The translations under genes were made by a program, and so were the position numbers. The notes below the pieces were generated by a model. That model was not told the origin of the DNA. It saw only the letters and a program-made list of their open reading frames with translations, and searched no databases. Below, in pieces: positions 35,025-46,782 of a stretch of DNA of 64,000 nucleotides (position 1 is the first letter of the stretch; every line of letters begins with the position of its first letter). Source of the DNA: Gloeopeniophorella convolvens (taxonomy: Eukaryota > Basidiomycota > Agaricomycetes > Russulales); contig WTXD01000013.1 of the NCBI GenBank assembly GCA_022496205.1, forward strand, positions 372,001 through 436,000, given 5' to 3'.

Positions 35025-37048
35025 GCTCCGGCGCGAGGGCGCCCAGCACTCCGGGCCCGCCCTCCGATCACGGTCCTGAGCCTGAGCCAAGGCTCTGAGC
35101 CCACCCATTCCTTTCCTTGTTGTCTCCAAATTCTACCGTTTCGCAACCTCTTCGCATACCATACGCCCGCACCGCATATATCTATTGGCATTCTATTTAT
35201 TACTCGCATTGTTATTTATCCTGGTATTTATGTTCGCGCCATCTGAACGTGTCCTATTCTCCCTTTTGCGCTCGGTCCCACCGCATCCTGGCATCACATC
35301 AATTTCGCATTCTCATCATATCGCACTCGCATCCTTTCATTATCTTATTCACTCGTTTGTCCCACGGATATCTGTATTTATCTTCTCTTCTCTTCATACA
35401 CTCACGCGCGGACCTGTACCGGAAATGCCACCTGTATGTTGTAGAACTACCGTACCTTTTCCTCCTATTCCTACCACGGACCCATATGTATGCGTGTATC
35501 TACACGCTGATCGAATCACCACGTTCCTTCTCCCCCAACCCCCGAGCGGTACACAATGTTTCTCAGCGCAACAGCGCAGGCACCGTGATCGAGCAAGCTT
35601 CCTCGCGAAGGTCTTCGCATTCGCGCGCCCAGTGCGCGCAGGCCCACCGCCCAGGCGTAATCTCCGAACACGCACACGGCGGATCTTCGCGCCGCGCGAA
35701 GCGCAACATATGCATCGCGGCCACTGGTGCGCAGCGAGTGCTACGTACTCAGCGCATCGCGAACACACGCACTCACGCACGCACTCACGCACCGAGGTGA
35801 TCGAACCCGGCGGCGACTCGTCTCCACCGCCCGCACGCCCTCGCGGCATGACCAATGCGCCGCGCCGCGCAACCGCCGCCGGCGCATCAACGCCGCTTGC
35901 ACGCGCCGCCGGCAGCCCCGACGCTAGCGGCGGACATGGACAGCCGCTACGCGACGGCGGCGGCGGGTCACGAGCTGCTCGCGATCGATGCGGGCGCTGG
36001 CAGGCAGCACGCGCAACACGTGCTGTAGGTATTCCGCGCGGTGCGCGGGCGCGTGCGCCAGCGTCCAGGCCTGCGCGGGGCACGCGGCAGGCAGGCAGGC
36101 ACTGGCGACGCTGCGCCTGCGGCTGCTGATTGCCAGATCTGAATGGGCCGGCCGCCCTGGCGCGCCAATGCGTGCAGCGTGGCGTGGAGCGCGGCGCGAG
36201 CTGCGGCCTGCCAGGCACGCCGCTGTCATTCGTTGCTGTTGCAATTGCCAGCAGCGTGCAGCGGGCTCCGCGATGCGGTTAGTAGGTGAGTGACGCTGGC
36301 AGTTGTGTTGGTCGTTCAACAGCAGGCTCCGATGGGGCCGGCGCGTTGCCGTCGGCGCGCGCGTCGAGGAACCTTAATGCCTACCCCACCAGAACGAATA
36401 CGAGATTGAGGGAGGGGTGGGGAGCCTGCGCAGCGCGTGCAGCATGGCCGATGCCGCCGCCGCCGCACGACGTGGCAGGGACCGTGCTGTAAGAAAAAAA
36501 AGGTTTTCGCGCACGCACGTAACGGCGTAAAAAAGGGGGGAGGGGCACAGCACGCGCCCCGCCTACGGATTAGCTAGTACATACAGGCTTAGTGGGGGCA
36601 GGACGTAAGTAGGCTACGGTACGGTACGATTTGATACGATACGATACTCATGCGATACAGCACAGCACAGCGCAGGCAAGCCCGACAGGAGGGGGAGGGA
36701 GACCAATAACAATGTATGACAGATAAATAGCGGACAGCGTCTTTTGGGAGGGGAGGGCAACAGACAACAGGCAAGACGGCATTATGAGTCGGCATTGGCT
36801 GGCAGTGGGCACTGGCGCAGACCGTCGCGGGGCCAACGGATCAACGTCAACGTTCAACGTTCAACACTGACTGGACAGACGAGCATGCAGACACTGTATG
36901 AGCCCGACCGTGGGGGAAGGGGAAAGGGGGAGGGGAGGAGCGCGCGACCGTGCGATATGCATGGAAGCCCGATCGGCCGGGGAAAGCGAATGCGCGCGCA
37001 AGCCAATACCCACGGCGCGCGTAAACGAGGAAGCGCTCGCGCTCACGC
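35025..37048. other. 2.0 kb convergent spacer, very GC-rich in the middle
   Basis: This lies between the stop codons of the C2H2 gene (+) and SET9 (-). 35.1-35.5 kb is AT-richer, as expected for 3' flanks. 35.6-36.5 kb is strongly GC-rich, which makes long open frames on both strands by composition alone. A short CACTCACGCACG-type tandem repeat lies near 35765-35794. No convincing gene was found. Confidence 0.45.
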
Positions 37049-40000
37049 TCACGCGTCCGCCGAGCCGTCCGAGTCCCAGCCGGCCTCCACGAGGCCCGGC
37101 GGCGCCGCATGCACACGCGCGGGGAACTGCAAGTCGGGCGCGGCGGTAGCAGCGGGCAGCGGGGGCGGCGAAAACTCGAACTGCGCGCTCTTGAAAAGCA
37201 CCCGCGCGACAGCAGCGGGCGCAGGCGTGGGCGACGGCGTCGACGATGCGGGCTCGACGGCGGCGGGCTCAGGCTCGGGCACCGGCGCGGGCGCGGCAGT
37301 CTTGGGCCTGGCGGGGTCGGCGCCGGGGAAGAGCGCGTCGGCGAGCTTGAACTTGGCCGGGTCAGGCGACTTGAGCACGACAACATCCTGCGCGTCGCGT
37401 CAGCACAGCGCTAGACTCCATACAGTTCAGACCACCCGGCCCACGTACCTCCTCGTCCGATCCGCTCGCCGAGTCCGCCTCGTACGTATCCCACCGTCTG
37501 TACATCGCCGCGCTCCCGTTCGTCTGCATCCACTCCGTGCGCGCCACAGCGCCGCTGCCGCCACTCGTGCTGCGCGGGCGCACGCCGGGGCCGGGCAGCG
37601 AGTACTGCGGCTCGTGCGCGTGGTGCTGCTGCGCGGTGGCCCAGCGCCGCGCGGCATACGCGTTCGGAGACGGTTTCCAGAGCGAGGGAGCAGGCGCAGG
37701 CGCAGGCGCATCCTCCGCCTCCGCCTCCGCTTCCGCCTCTGCCTCCACCTCCGCCTCGGCGTCTGCGTCATCTGCCTCCTCGTCGGGGTCCACATCTGCA
37801 TCCGCGTCGGGATCCGCGTCAGCGTCGTCCGCGCGCACATCCTCGGGCGTGACCGGCCACTCCGCGTCGTCCGATTCGCCGCTCGGGTCCTCCGCACCTG
37901 CGTCGTCGTTGTCCAGCGGCGGCGGCACATGCGACTGCGACTGCGACTGCGACGACGCGGGCGGCAGGCGCAGCCCGCCGCGCGAGCGCAGGTGGTGCGA
38001 TGGCGGCGGCGGCAGCTGCGCGGGCGCCCACTTCTTGCGCGCGAACGACATTGGGTTCGGCGCAAAGTACTGCACGCGTGCGCGCTTGCGCGCGCCCTGT
38101 TCGTCCGCGTGCTCCCGCTTCACCGCCACCGCCGTCACTGTGTCCGCGCTCTCGCCCGAGCTGGACCCGGACCCCTCGCTCGACCCAGACTCCGAGGCCG
38201 AGCTGTGCGGCGCGCCCTCCGCGGCGCGCGCGCGGCCCTCGGCGCGCTGCGCGCGCGTGCGGCGCAGCGCGGGCACGGGCCCGAGCCGCCGGCGGAACTT
38301 GCCGTTCGTGCTCGCCTTCTTGCCAAAGCGGCCGTTCGTCTCGCGCGGCTGGTCGTCGACCGCGCGGCTCTTGGCCGTGCGTGATGGCGACGGCGGCGCG
38401 GACGCCGACGCCTGCTGCGGCGTCGGCGGCGCCGAAGTGGTGGTGGCGGGCGGGGGCGCAGAGGCGGAGAAGAGGCCGGGGGCGGGGCTGGTGGATCTGG
38501 GTGTGGATGGGGGCAGTGGGTGCAGGCGCGGTCGTCCGCGCGGGCGCTTCTGCATGGGGTCCGTCTCGCGCGCCTTGGCGCTTGGGAGGTGCTTGCGGCC
38601 CGAGCGGCTCCAGCCCTTGCGCAGCAGCTCGCGCGGGTGCGCGGAGGGGAGCGGGACCGTGGATAGCGTCTTGCGGCGCTTGTGCACGAGCGCGGCCGGT
38701 GGGCTCTCTGCGCGCTTGCGTTTAGTCGCAGTCGTTGTTGTGGGCGGTGGCGCAGATGCGGACGGCGCGGCGGGCGCGGTGGCGGCGGCGAGCTTCTTGC
38801 CGACCGCGTGTAGGAGCTTGTGTGTGTGCGTGTTCGTGCGCGGCGTGGGCTCGGCGGGCGTGCTCTCGCGCGGCGTGGGCATGCTGGCAGCCTGTACGGC
38901 GGTCCGATGCGGCCACGGCACGCCGTAGATGGCAAGATGCCGCAAGCACCTGGTGGGTCGCAGCGTATCAGCCCAGAGCACGCGCGACGGACGCGCGGCG
39001 CGCGCACGCACCTCGGGCACTCGCGCTTCTCCTTTTTCTTGCCCTTGCCCGTGGGGTTATCAAAGTCGCCATAGACGATCGTCCGATCGAGCGCGATGAT
39101 GGGCAGCACGCTAAGGCACGTCACGCATGTCGGCAGCGTCGACTCAGCCGCCTTGCCCTTCTTCCCCGCACCCGCGGGCTTGTCCGCCTCCTCAGGCGGC
39201 ACGGCCTTGCCCTTGCCCTTGCTCTTGCTCCGGGCGCTCTCGAGCTGCTCCGCCAACTTGGTCTTGTGCTTCGACGTGGACGCAGACGCAGACGTAGCGC
39301 GTGCACCCGCCGTGGATCCCCGGCGCAGGGATGGCCGCCCGCGCGAGGCGCGCTCGGGCTCCGCAGACGCCTTCTCCTTGCCCCTACCGCGTGACGCCGA
39401 GCGCGTGGAATGCGCGGGCGCCCCCGCGCTCTCCGCGAGTGACGCCGTCTCCTCGGACAGCGGGGGCGTCACCAGCTGCTGCTGCTGCTGCTGCTGGAGC
39501 TCGCGCGCCTTTTTCTGCAGGCGCGTGGTGATGATGGGCTCGAACGCGGGCGTCGCAGAGCGCGCAGTGGACGGGGCGGGCGAGGAGGCTGCGCTCCTGC
39601 TAGGCTCTCCGGGCTTCAGCAAACGCTGCCGGGGCAACGTGCTACCTGACGCGGCCGACGCGGTGTCCGGCTCGGGAGTCGCGAGACCGCCTGCGGCGCG
39701 CGGGGGCATGAGGGACGCGCGCGAGGGCGGCAGGGACGTCAGGCTCAACGACACGGCGTCGGGCTCTGTTTCTGCCGCCTCGACCTCGATCGCAAGGCTG
39801 ATCGCGCCGGCCGTCTCGACGCCAGGCAGGCTTTCCGTGTCGGGGTCAGCATCCTCGACCGGTTCCGAGTCTGATTCTTTGAGCACAGCGTAGACCCCGC
39901 GGCGGGTGCGGCGCTCGTTGACGTTCACGACGGGCTCGTCGCCGTCTACATCGGGGAACTCGACGTCGGACGATTCATCGGAGCGGCCGTCATCCTCGAG

Positions 40001-41244
40001 CTGGATGGGCGGGCCATAGCCCCCCTGGCCGCGCTTCTCGCAGCTCTCGCAGAGACAATCGCGATTTCCGCGGCCGACTATGCGCAAGGCGTAAGGGATG
40101 CAATGCGTGAGAGGAAGATGGACGGGGATGTACGTACAGTAGCCGTCGCCATAGTGTGCGGTGACTTCCTCACCGACAGCGATGGGCTTGACCACGCGGA
40201 AGGTGATGTAGCGGCCCTCGCGGAAAAGTTCGCAGTTATTGTCGCAGTCGTGCTGTCATAGGGAGGAGAAACAAGGAGAAATCGGGAGAATCGCGTGAGT
40301 ATTGAATGTAGACGGATTGGGGCGGCACAGGCGGGGAAGCGGGGGCATGCGACAAGGTGCTCACGTTGACGAACCGGGCCGGGCCTAGAAAAAGATGGTT
40401 CTTCTTGAGCTGCCTTGAGTGGATGACGCTAAAGTCACGTCGGATGCCCCCCTGGTGGCGGCGATCGGTACGCTTCAGCTCCTGATCCTCCGCCTCTGTC
40501 AGGTCGGCCATGGAGCCCTTGAGGTCAGACAAGACAGCACCAGGGGCGAGGGGCCGGGTGGCGAGGATACAGAGCTCGGTTTTGCCGGTGCGATGCGAGT
40601 ACCGCTGTGTGTGGGCAATCTCGATTGAGCCCGAGGGGAGGTAAAGCTCCATGTAGCGAGAGGCATGGCTGTGTGTTGGGACGGGACGTGGCGCGCCGTT
40701 AGCAGGGCGATGAGGATGGCATGGGGACGGGGCAAACGCACGTCGCAAACGAGTTGATCTCGCGCTGTGTAAAGTTCTTGGTGAAATAGCGGACTGCTGG
40801 CAGCCTGTGTTGGAAAGATGAGCGCTCCCCTAAAGAAAGAGGGGGCCGACGCGAGAGACATACTCGAGGAGGCGGTCAACAGCACCATGTATGGCTGCCG
40901 ATGAGGACCCCTTGGCTACTACGAGCTGTTGGACGGGAGATAACGCGTCAGTTTGGGCGATTGGGGGGGGACAGGGCGGCCTGGGGGTGGTGGGGGGGCC
41001 AACTCACGCGTTTCACGATGGCCATGAGGTCGTCTGAGCTGGTCTTTGGGAGGCGACGAGTAGGGTCCATCTTGTGGACGAGGAGAGGGATGTCCCTTGT
41101 GCCGAGTTTCTCGACGAGGAGATGTGATAGAAAGTCATCGTCGCGTGAGAGGTCGTGCATGTTCATGACTTTAGTCGATCGCCATTTGGCAGTGGAGGAT
41201 TGTTTCCTGTTGCGAGCGGCGGCGGCAGAGGAGGGGGCCGCCAT
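37049..41244 (-). CDS. SET9: Histone H4-K20 methyltransferase SET9 (SUV4-20/KMT5 type) with a long basidiomycete tail
   Basis: Eight exons encode about 1,230 residues. The start 'MAAPSSAAAARNRKQSS' leads to 'DLSRDDDFLSHLLVEKLGT', 'YFTKNFTQREINSFAT', 'ELYLPSGSIEIAHTQRYSHR' and the SET core 'LGPARFVNHDCDNNCELF' and 'EVTAHYGDGYFGRGNRDC', with the post-SET zinc cysteines 'CLCESC'. This is the Suv4-20 signature (methylation of H4 Lys20, DNA-damage checkpoint role in fission yeast). The tail has a second Cys pair arrangement ('TCVTCLSVLP' ... 'ECPRCLRHLAIYGVPWP'), polyQ (six Q), several basic patches, an AT-hook 'KRPRGRPRLHP' and an Ala-Glu/Ala-Asp run. Stop TGA is at 37051-37049. All junctions are GT-AG and keep phase. 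Confidence 0.93.
37681..37850. repeat. Imperfect codon repeat (GCx-GAx) in the SET9 tail
   Basis: Alternating Ala/Glu then Ala/Asp codons make a low-complexity stretch of about 50 residues, strongly acidic. It is likely disordered and prone to length variation. Confidence 0.75.
39474..39495. repeat. CTG/CAG trinucleotide repeat encoding polyglutamine in SET9
   Basis: Six or so CAG codons in a row (CTG on the plus strand) encode QQQQQQ in the disordered tail. Confidence 0.85.
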
Positions 41245-41611
41245 GATGGTTGTCGCTGGTAGCAGGAGGGAGGGAGAGAGTGGCGGAGAGGATGCGCGTC
41301 TGTGGAGAAGATTTGTAGACCGAGTGCGCACTGCCAAAGCCAACTGGACACGCTCGCGCCGGACCCGGGTTACACAGCGGTTACACTCGTCTTACATCAT
41401 TCCGTTCCGCTCTTCCGTTTAATCGACACACTTTCCTTCGCTCCACATTTCCATATCCACCATTTCGTTTGGGCAATCCATATCATTTCATACAGAGAGC
41501 AGTAAAGAACCGGACATGGAGGACAAGGCAGTCATATCTCGACGCGCCAGTTTTTGCGCGTCTCACACATACAGAAAAGGCCAATGCAACGGCCGATGCC
41601 AGCGCCCTTCC
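41245..41611. other. Spacer between the SET9 start and the eS8 stop, 367 bp
   Basis: This contains the SET9 promoter and the eS8 3' end. No ORF or TATA box of note. Confidence 0.5.
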
Positions 41612-42658
41612 CTACGCGCCGTGCGCGTGCTTCTGCTTCCCCGTCCGCAACTTCCTCAAGTAGAACTAAAACACGGCGTCCCATCAGCATCTCCCTGATT
41701 GCCAACAGCACCGCTCCAGAATCAAAACGCACCTCGAGCTCCTTGCCCTCAAGGATGTAGCCATCTGCCCGGCCCACCTGGCCCGGCCGGCTCGAGATCA
41801 CGGCGTATAGACGACCAGCCCCGAACTGCGCTTCAAGCAGGGGATCAATCTTGGCCTCTAAACACCGGCGCCTCCGTCAGATCTTCTGCCCCATAAACCA
41901 AAAAGGCTGCAATGCCCGGCACGCACCCTTCTTCCGCTCATCGAGGTTCCGCTGCGCGTGGTTCGACAGCTTTTTCTCCTCACCCTCCTTCTTCTCCTCA
42001 GCGGCGGCCTTGGCACCCTTCTTCGTCACGGGCTGCGCGTACTATAGTGGATACGTAGCAACTTAGTCCACTCCACTCCACAGCGACAAATTGAAACAGG
42101 ATACGCACGTGGGCCTCGTACCACTGCCTGAATGGCGTAGCATCAACCTGGATGATAGCGCTCTTGACGAGCGTGTTGGTGCGGACAAGTTCGTTGTTCG
42201 AAGCGTTGTACACCTTGCCAGGAGAAAAAAATATCAGCCGCAGCTCCAGTAAACCTCGACGGCGACGATACGCACGACACCGATGATACGCGTCTTGCGT
42301 GTGACGTGCTCCGAGCCCCACGCAAAGTTGCCAGCGTCGAGACGGAGGGCACGGTATTTCAGGTTGCCGCCGCGCACGCGGACGGAGTGAATGCGCTTAG
42401 CACCGAGCTTGGTGTTGGCCGCCTGGCGACCGAGCTCGAACTTTCGCTTTTTGCGGTAGTGCGCGCGCTGGGCGCCGGTTGCGGAGCGTTTATGTCTTGA
42501 GGAGCGGGAGATACCTGCAAGGCGGAAAAAAGCATTAATATATGCGGTCAAAGCGCCGACAACGATGACTCCTCACCTGAGATCGATAGAAAGTGACAAG
42601 AATATCGATCGCATTGTTAGTTTTGTTGCGCTGACGGCGAGAAACAGCACTGACCCAT
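41612..42658 (-). CDS. RPS8: 40S ribosomal protein eS8 (RPS8)
   Basis: This is a small-subunit ribosomal protein of about 205 residues. The first exon is only ATGG (42658-42655), then an intron, then '[19 protein letters not shown]', '[19 protein letters not shown]', '[20 protein letters not shown]', '[20 protein letters not shown]', '[20 protein letters not shown]', '[20 protein letters not shown]', '[20 protein letters not shown]' and '[20 protein letters not shown]'. The order and content match eS8 throughout. The short first exon splitting the Gly codon is common in fungal ribosomal protein genes. TAG at 41614-41612. Confidence 0.96.
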
Positions 42659-43640
42659 GGCGGAGGGTCTTGAGGTATGGGTTGTTGTCGCCTGGAGCAA
42701 TCAAAGTTTGGATGATACCCAACATTCAAGGTTTGCTAAAGTTCAGTCTCCGCCTCGGGAATTGCCGCTCGGACTGGTGCTCTCAGGTGCTCTCCGACGC
42801 CGCACGGCGCACTCACGCGTCCGATCTCGTTGCCCTGGAAGTACCGTGCATTTTTTTTTGGAAAAAGATACATGGGCGGCTTGGAGGCGATGTCTGCGCA
42901 GCAGGTGAGGCTTAGATGGATCTGCAGTGCGGATTCTGCAGCGGTGCAGGGCCATGCTCTTAGTGGCGTAGGGCATCGGTTTGGGAACGAGCCGGGGCAG
43001 CGCACGTTGGGGACGCTTCGCAAACACGTTTTACGCTATCGTATTGTGCCCGCACATACCGCGCGGCCCAATTCTGGATGAACTAGTGCCCATCAGGGCG
43101 AGCTGGCGACGCAGTGGGCCAAAGGCGGCGGGCAGAACGGTGGCACGGTGGCACGCCGGGGACGCGGATCGATTTCCGAGGGGTGTGACCCGTAACGGGC
43201 GGATTTCGCGCACGAGTGGAGTATACTTATGGCAAGTGATGGAGGATAGGCGAATGCTGGTAACACATGGGGAGAATGGCAGCGGACGAAGCGCGGTTAC
43301 GGGGGCGATCGCGAGGATGGTTACCTATTCAGAGTGGACGTGGTACAAATAGGCGGCGCCGGCTTGGATTGGGCAATCTGCACGGCGCAGCGCCAGCAGC
43401 GGATGCAAGCACGTTGGTGGGGAGAGCGACCAGTTGGCGGGGGCGTCGTGGGCGGGCGGCGCGTGCTGGGCGGCAGAAATGGGCTCAACGGCGTCGTCGG
43501 CGGGCCTGTCGATGGGCCTGTTAACGTTCAGAAATGGAGCAAACGGCGATCGATGTGCGAGGTCATCAGCGAGGAGCTCGAGCGGGACCCGCCCGACGCA
43601 TCTCCTCAGTCGCCCTCCCTCGCAGACTTGGACCACCTCT
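42659..43640. other. 1.0 kb divergent spacer between RPS8 and UGP1 copy A
   Basis: This holds the promoters of two strongly expressed housekeeping genes pointing away from each other. ORFs inside are short or composition-driven and carry no domain. Confidence 0.5.
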
Positions 43641-43642
43641 CC

Positions 43643-43651
43643 ATATATAAA
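43643..43651 (+). promoter_or_regulatory. TATA box of UGP1 copy A
   Basis: ATATATAAA lies about 100 bp before the ATG at 43751 and is followed by a long C/T-rich tract, the usual core promoter of highly expressed fungal genes. Confidence 0.65.
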
Positions 43652-43750
43652 CGTCATCACCGCGCCCGTCCCCTCCTCCCCCGCTCCTCTTCCTCCCCAC
43701 ACCTCATCCTCCTCTCAGACCATCCCATCCAGCTCAACGATCCCCCCACC

Positions 43751-45677
43751 ATGACTCACCTGCTCCCTCGCGCAGATTCCTTCAACGCCCGCACCCGCGG
43801 CGCGTCCCACATCGATTTTAGGACCGCTACCACTGGCGTCATCGGCAAGTCTATGCGCAATGAGCTCTCCCAGCTCGTCAGCACCGTCCCCGATCCCCAG
43901 ACCAAAAAGGTATGTTCCCCGATGTTGCTGCGAATTTGTCCCGCCCGCTGACCCCGACCAGGCGTTCGACACCGAGATGCAGTCCTTTTTCTATCTCTTC
44001 ACCCGCTATCTCGCAGAGCGCGCTCAGAACCAGGACTTGTAAGCGCGTCGGCCATCTGTCTTCTCGTGCACGCGTCTGATCTCTTTTTTTCACCGCAGGG
44101 ACTGGGACCGCATCAAGTCCCCCGGCGATGACCAGATCGTGTCCTACAGTGCCCTCAACAAGCCCAAGGATTCGTCGGCCCTCAACAGGCTCGCCGTCCT
44201 CAAGGTCAATGGCGGTCTTGGCACCTCGATGGGTATGCATCAGTCTCATCGCGTCTAAGCGCCCCATGACCTCATCGCGCGCTAGGCATGACCGGCGCCA
44301 AGTCCGCACTCGAGGTCAAGGACGACATGACCTTCCTCGATCTCACCGTGCGCCAGATCGAGCACCTCAACACGACTGAGAAAGTCGATGTCCCGCTGAT
44401 CTTGATGACCTCATTCAACACGCACGAGGACACGCTCCGGATCATCAAGAAGTACGCCAACCAGCAGCTCCGGATCACCACCTTCAATCAGTCGCGCTAC
44501 CCGCGCATCTTCAAGGAGACCCTGCTGCCATGCCCAAAGACAGCCGAAGACGACAAGAAGAACTGGTACCCGCCCGGTCACGGCGATCTCTACAACGCGC
44601 TCCTCCACTCGGGCGTCCTCGATCAGCTGATCGCGGATGGTAAAGAGTACCTCTTCGTGTCCAACTCGGACAACTTGGGCGCCGTGTGCGTACACCCGAT
44701 GTACCCTGCGTATGTGCGCTCTGATCACATCGCATCTGCAGTGTCGACCAGACGATCCTGCAGCACATGATCGACACCCAGGCCGAGTTCATCATGGAGG
44801 TCACGGACAAGACCAAGGCCGACATCAAGGTATGTCTTTACGTCCGTATGACTTGTCTCTGCATGACTGAGCCACACCCACACAGGGTGGTACCCTCGTC
44901 GACTACGACGGCTCGATCCGCCTGCTCGAGGTCGCCCAGGTACCCTCTGAGCACATGGAGGACTTCAAGTCAGTGCGCAAGTTCAAGATCTTCAACACGA
45001 ACAACATCTGGATCAACCTCCGCGCGCTGAAGCGCGTGATGGAGAACGAGAGCATGGACCTGGAGATCATCATCAACCCGAAGCAAACGGACGACGGCCA
45101 GGCGGTGATCCAGCTCGAGACTGCGGCGGGTGCAGCGATCAAGCACTTCAAGGGCGCACACGGAGTGAATGTGCCGCGTAGCCGATTCCTGCCCGTCAAG
45201 TCTTGCTCGGACCTGTTGTTGATCAAGAGCGACATCTATTCGTTGGAGCACGGACAGTTGGTGATCAACCCGAGTCGGATGTTCGAGAACACCCCGGTCA
45301 TCAAGCTCGGAGACCACTTCAAGAAGGTGCGCTCGCGACTCGACCCTCCGCCCCCGCGGGCACGTCATCTAACGCCCCCCATAGATCCAGCAGTTCCAGA
45401 AGCGCTTCAAGAAGATCCCGAAGATTCTCGAGCTCGACCATCTGACGGTGACGGGCGACGTGTACTTTGGGCGAAACGTGACGCTACGCGGGACGGTGAT
45501 CGTGGTGGCGAACGAGGGCCAGCGGATCGACATCCCCGACGGTTGCATCCTGGAGAACCGGTTGCTGTCGGGCAACCTGAACATGATCGTGCGTGCACCC
45601 CACCCACCCTCCTTCCGCTTCCCTTGTGCACACGGGCCGGCTTACTGACCCGCGCTCTTGCCCCGCAGGACCTATAA
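43751..45677 (+). CDS. UGP1: UTP-glucose-1-phosphate uridylyltransferase, copy A, with apparent 1-nt loss at the exon 2/3 junction
   Basis: This enzyme makes UDP-glucose for glucan, glycogen, trehalose and glycosylation. Exons begin 43751-43909, 43962-44038 and 44100, and continue to TAA 45677. The nucleotide-binding loop '[20 protein letters not shown]', '[18 protein letters not shown]', '[14 protein letters not shown]', '[18 protein letters not shown]', '[19 protein letters not shown]' and the C-terminal beta-helix '[20 protein letters not shown]' are all there. Exon 2 ends in phase 2 (…GAC TT), but exon 3 resumes as G-ACT-GGG. One G fewer than in copy B throws the frame off, and no other donor or acceptor repairs it. 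Everything else is intact. It faces copy B tail to tail. Unlike copy B, no intron splits the N-terminal region. Confidence 0.9.
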
Positions 45678-46782
45678 CCGCCTCGGCGCCGCCGCGCCAT
45701 CCAGCCAGGCACGCCTGCGCACCGCCTGCCCGTCTACCCGTCAATTCACTCCAAAACCCACCCATTTTGCCTTCGCAGCCCCTGGTCTGGCCCTGCCTTC
45801 TTCCCTTCTTCATCTTCTGTACCTGGCCCGTCCCTTATGGCTCTCAATGCGTGTGGACTCGATAACGACAAAGATACCTAGACGAAACGAAATTAGCGTA
45901 CTTCCATTTCATTGCCTTGTTTTTTTTTTGTCTTTGTTTTTTATATATATCATCCGCCTTGTTGGGGGGTGCGGCTGATGGCGCGCCGACGACGAATCGA
46001 CGAAGTAGTAGACGAATCAAATGCGAGTAGATCTCCAAACCGCTCTTGTCGTGTTGGTGGGCCTGGATCGGGATCGGGACCGACACTGACTGTACCGACG
46101 TTGCGCCGCGCTCTCACACCTGAACTGCACCGGGGCCCTGCGCCGCGCCGCGTCAGTGAACATGACAGTTCGCCGCTCAATGTCAACATGTCAACGTTCA
46201 TCAACATCGCGCACTCGTCGGAACGAAAAGCTGAAGCGCAGAGTTCAATAACTGCCCTCCGTGTGCTGTATTCCAGTGCATCCGCTGCTACAGTCAAACT
46301 TGTCCTAACCCATAGCAATTGGTGGAAGGTCAAAGCTATGGGTTATTACAGGTTATGGGGTTTGGGAGGCACTAGTAGGCCCAAATCCGTGTTTCTGTAG
46401 GCTGAAAAACCTATGGTTTATCACAGGTTATGGGCTATGACAAGTATGGGTTAGGACAAGTTTGACTGTATCTGCACGTCTAACCAACCGTGGTCCAAAT
46501 CCGCGACAAAAGAACGAAAAGCAAACGAGCGTCCATTAGGTGTGGTATCTAGTGTGAAAGCATGAGAGCGAAAGTGTGTACGTATGTGTGCTTGTAGATA
46601 TACGTGTGGATGACTAGGTATGGATAGCGAGCACGCCAGACGGCGTTGCGGGGGTATGGCGGGGTATCGGTGTCAAAGGTCTAGAGATTGAGAATCGGGA
46701 TATCTGAACGAATGTCGCGCCGCCTTGCGCGTGGTACAAGGCACCTCCGTGCCGAAGCGTTTTTGCGGCCCATCGGAAGCAA
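45678..46782. other. Spacer between the two convergent UGP1 copies
   Basis: This 1.1 kb stretch holds the 3' flanks of both genes, an AT-rich T-run (45921-45956) and the TA-flanked MITE at 46291-46468. It contains no gene. Confidence 0.6.
46291..46468. mobile_element. 178-bp MITE, Tc1/mariner-like (TA target duplication)
   Basis: The ends are perfect terminal inverted repeats of 24 bp that start CAGTCAAACTTGTCCTAACC and are flanked on both sides by TA (46289-46290 and 46469-46470). This is the hallmark of Tc1/mariner-type insertion. The interior has no ORF of use, but holds two similar blocks (ATGGGTTATTACAGGTTATG-like and ATGGTTTATCACAGGTTATG-like). It sits in the spacer between the 3' ends of the two UGP1 genes. 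Confidence 0.85.

Noticed and set aside
35185..36320. Long open frames on both strands in the GC-rich spacer
   Set aside because: All three minus frames and one plus frame are open at once, as expected from base composition; no domain or splice pattern.
36744..38928. Very long plus-strand open frames (546 and 463 codons) rich in Arg, Ala and Ser
   Set aside because: They lie opposite the SET9 exons and come from GC-rich, repeat-like codons; SET9 on the minus strand has the domains and splice sites.
38135..39014. Minus-strand frame continuing past the SET9 CPR codons as an Arg/Ser-rich tail
   Set aside because: This is read-through of the intron after 'KRECPR'; the true next exon starts CLRHLAIYG in another frame.
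45921..45956. T-rich tract as a retrotransposon poly-A tail
   Set aside because: It is not next to any retroelement sequence and fits an ordinary 3' flank of UGP1 copy A.
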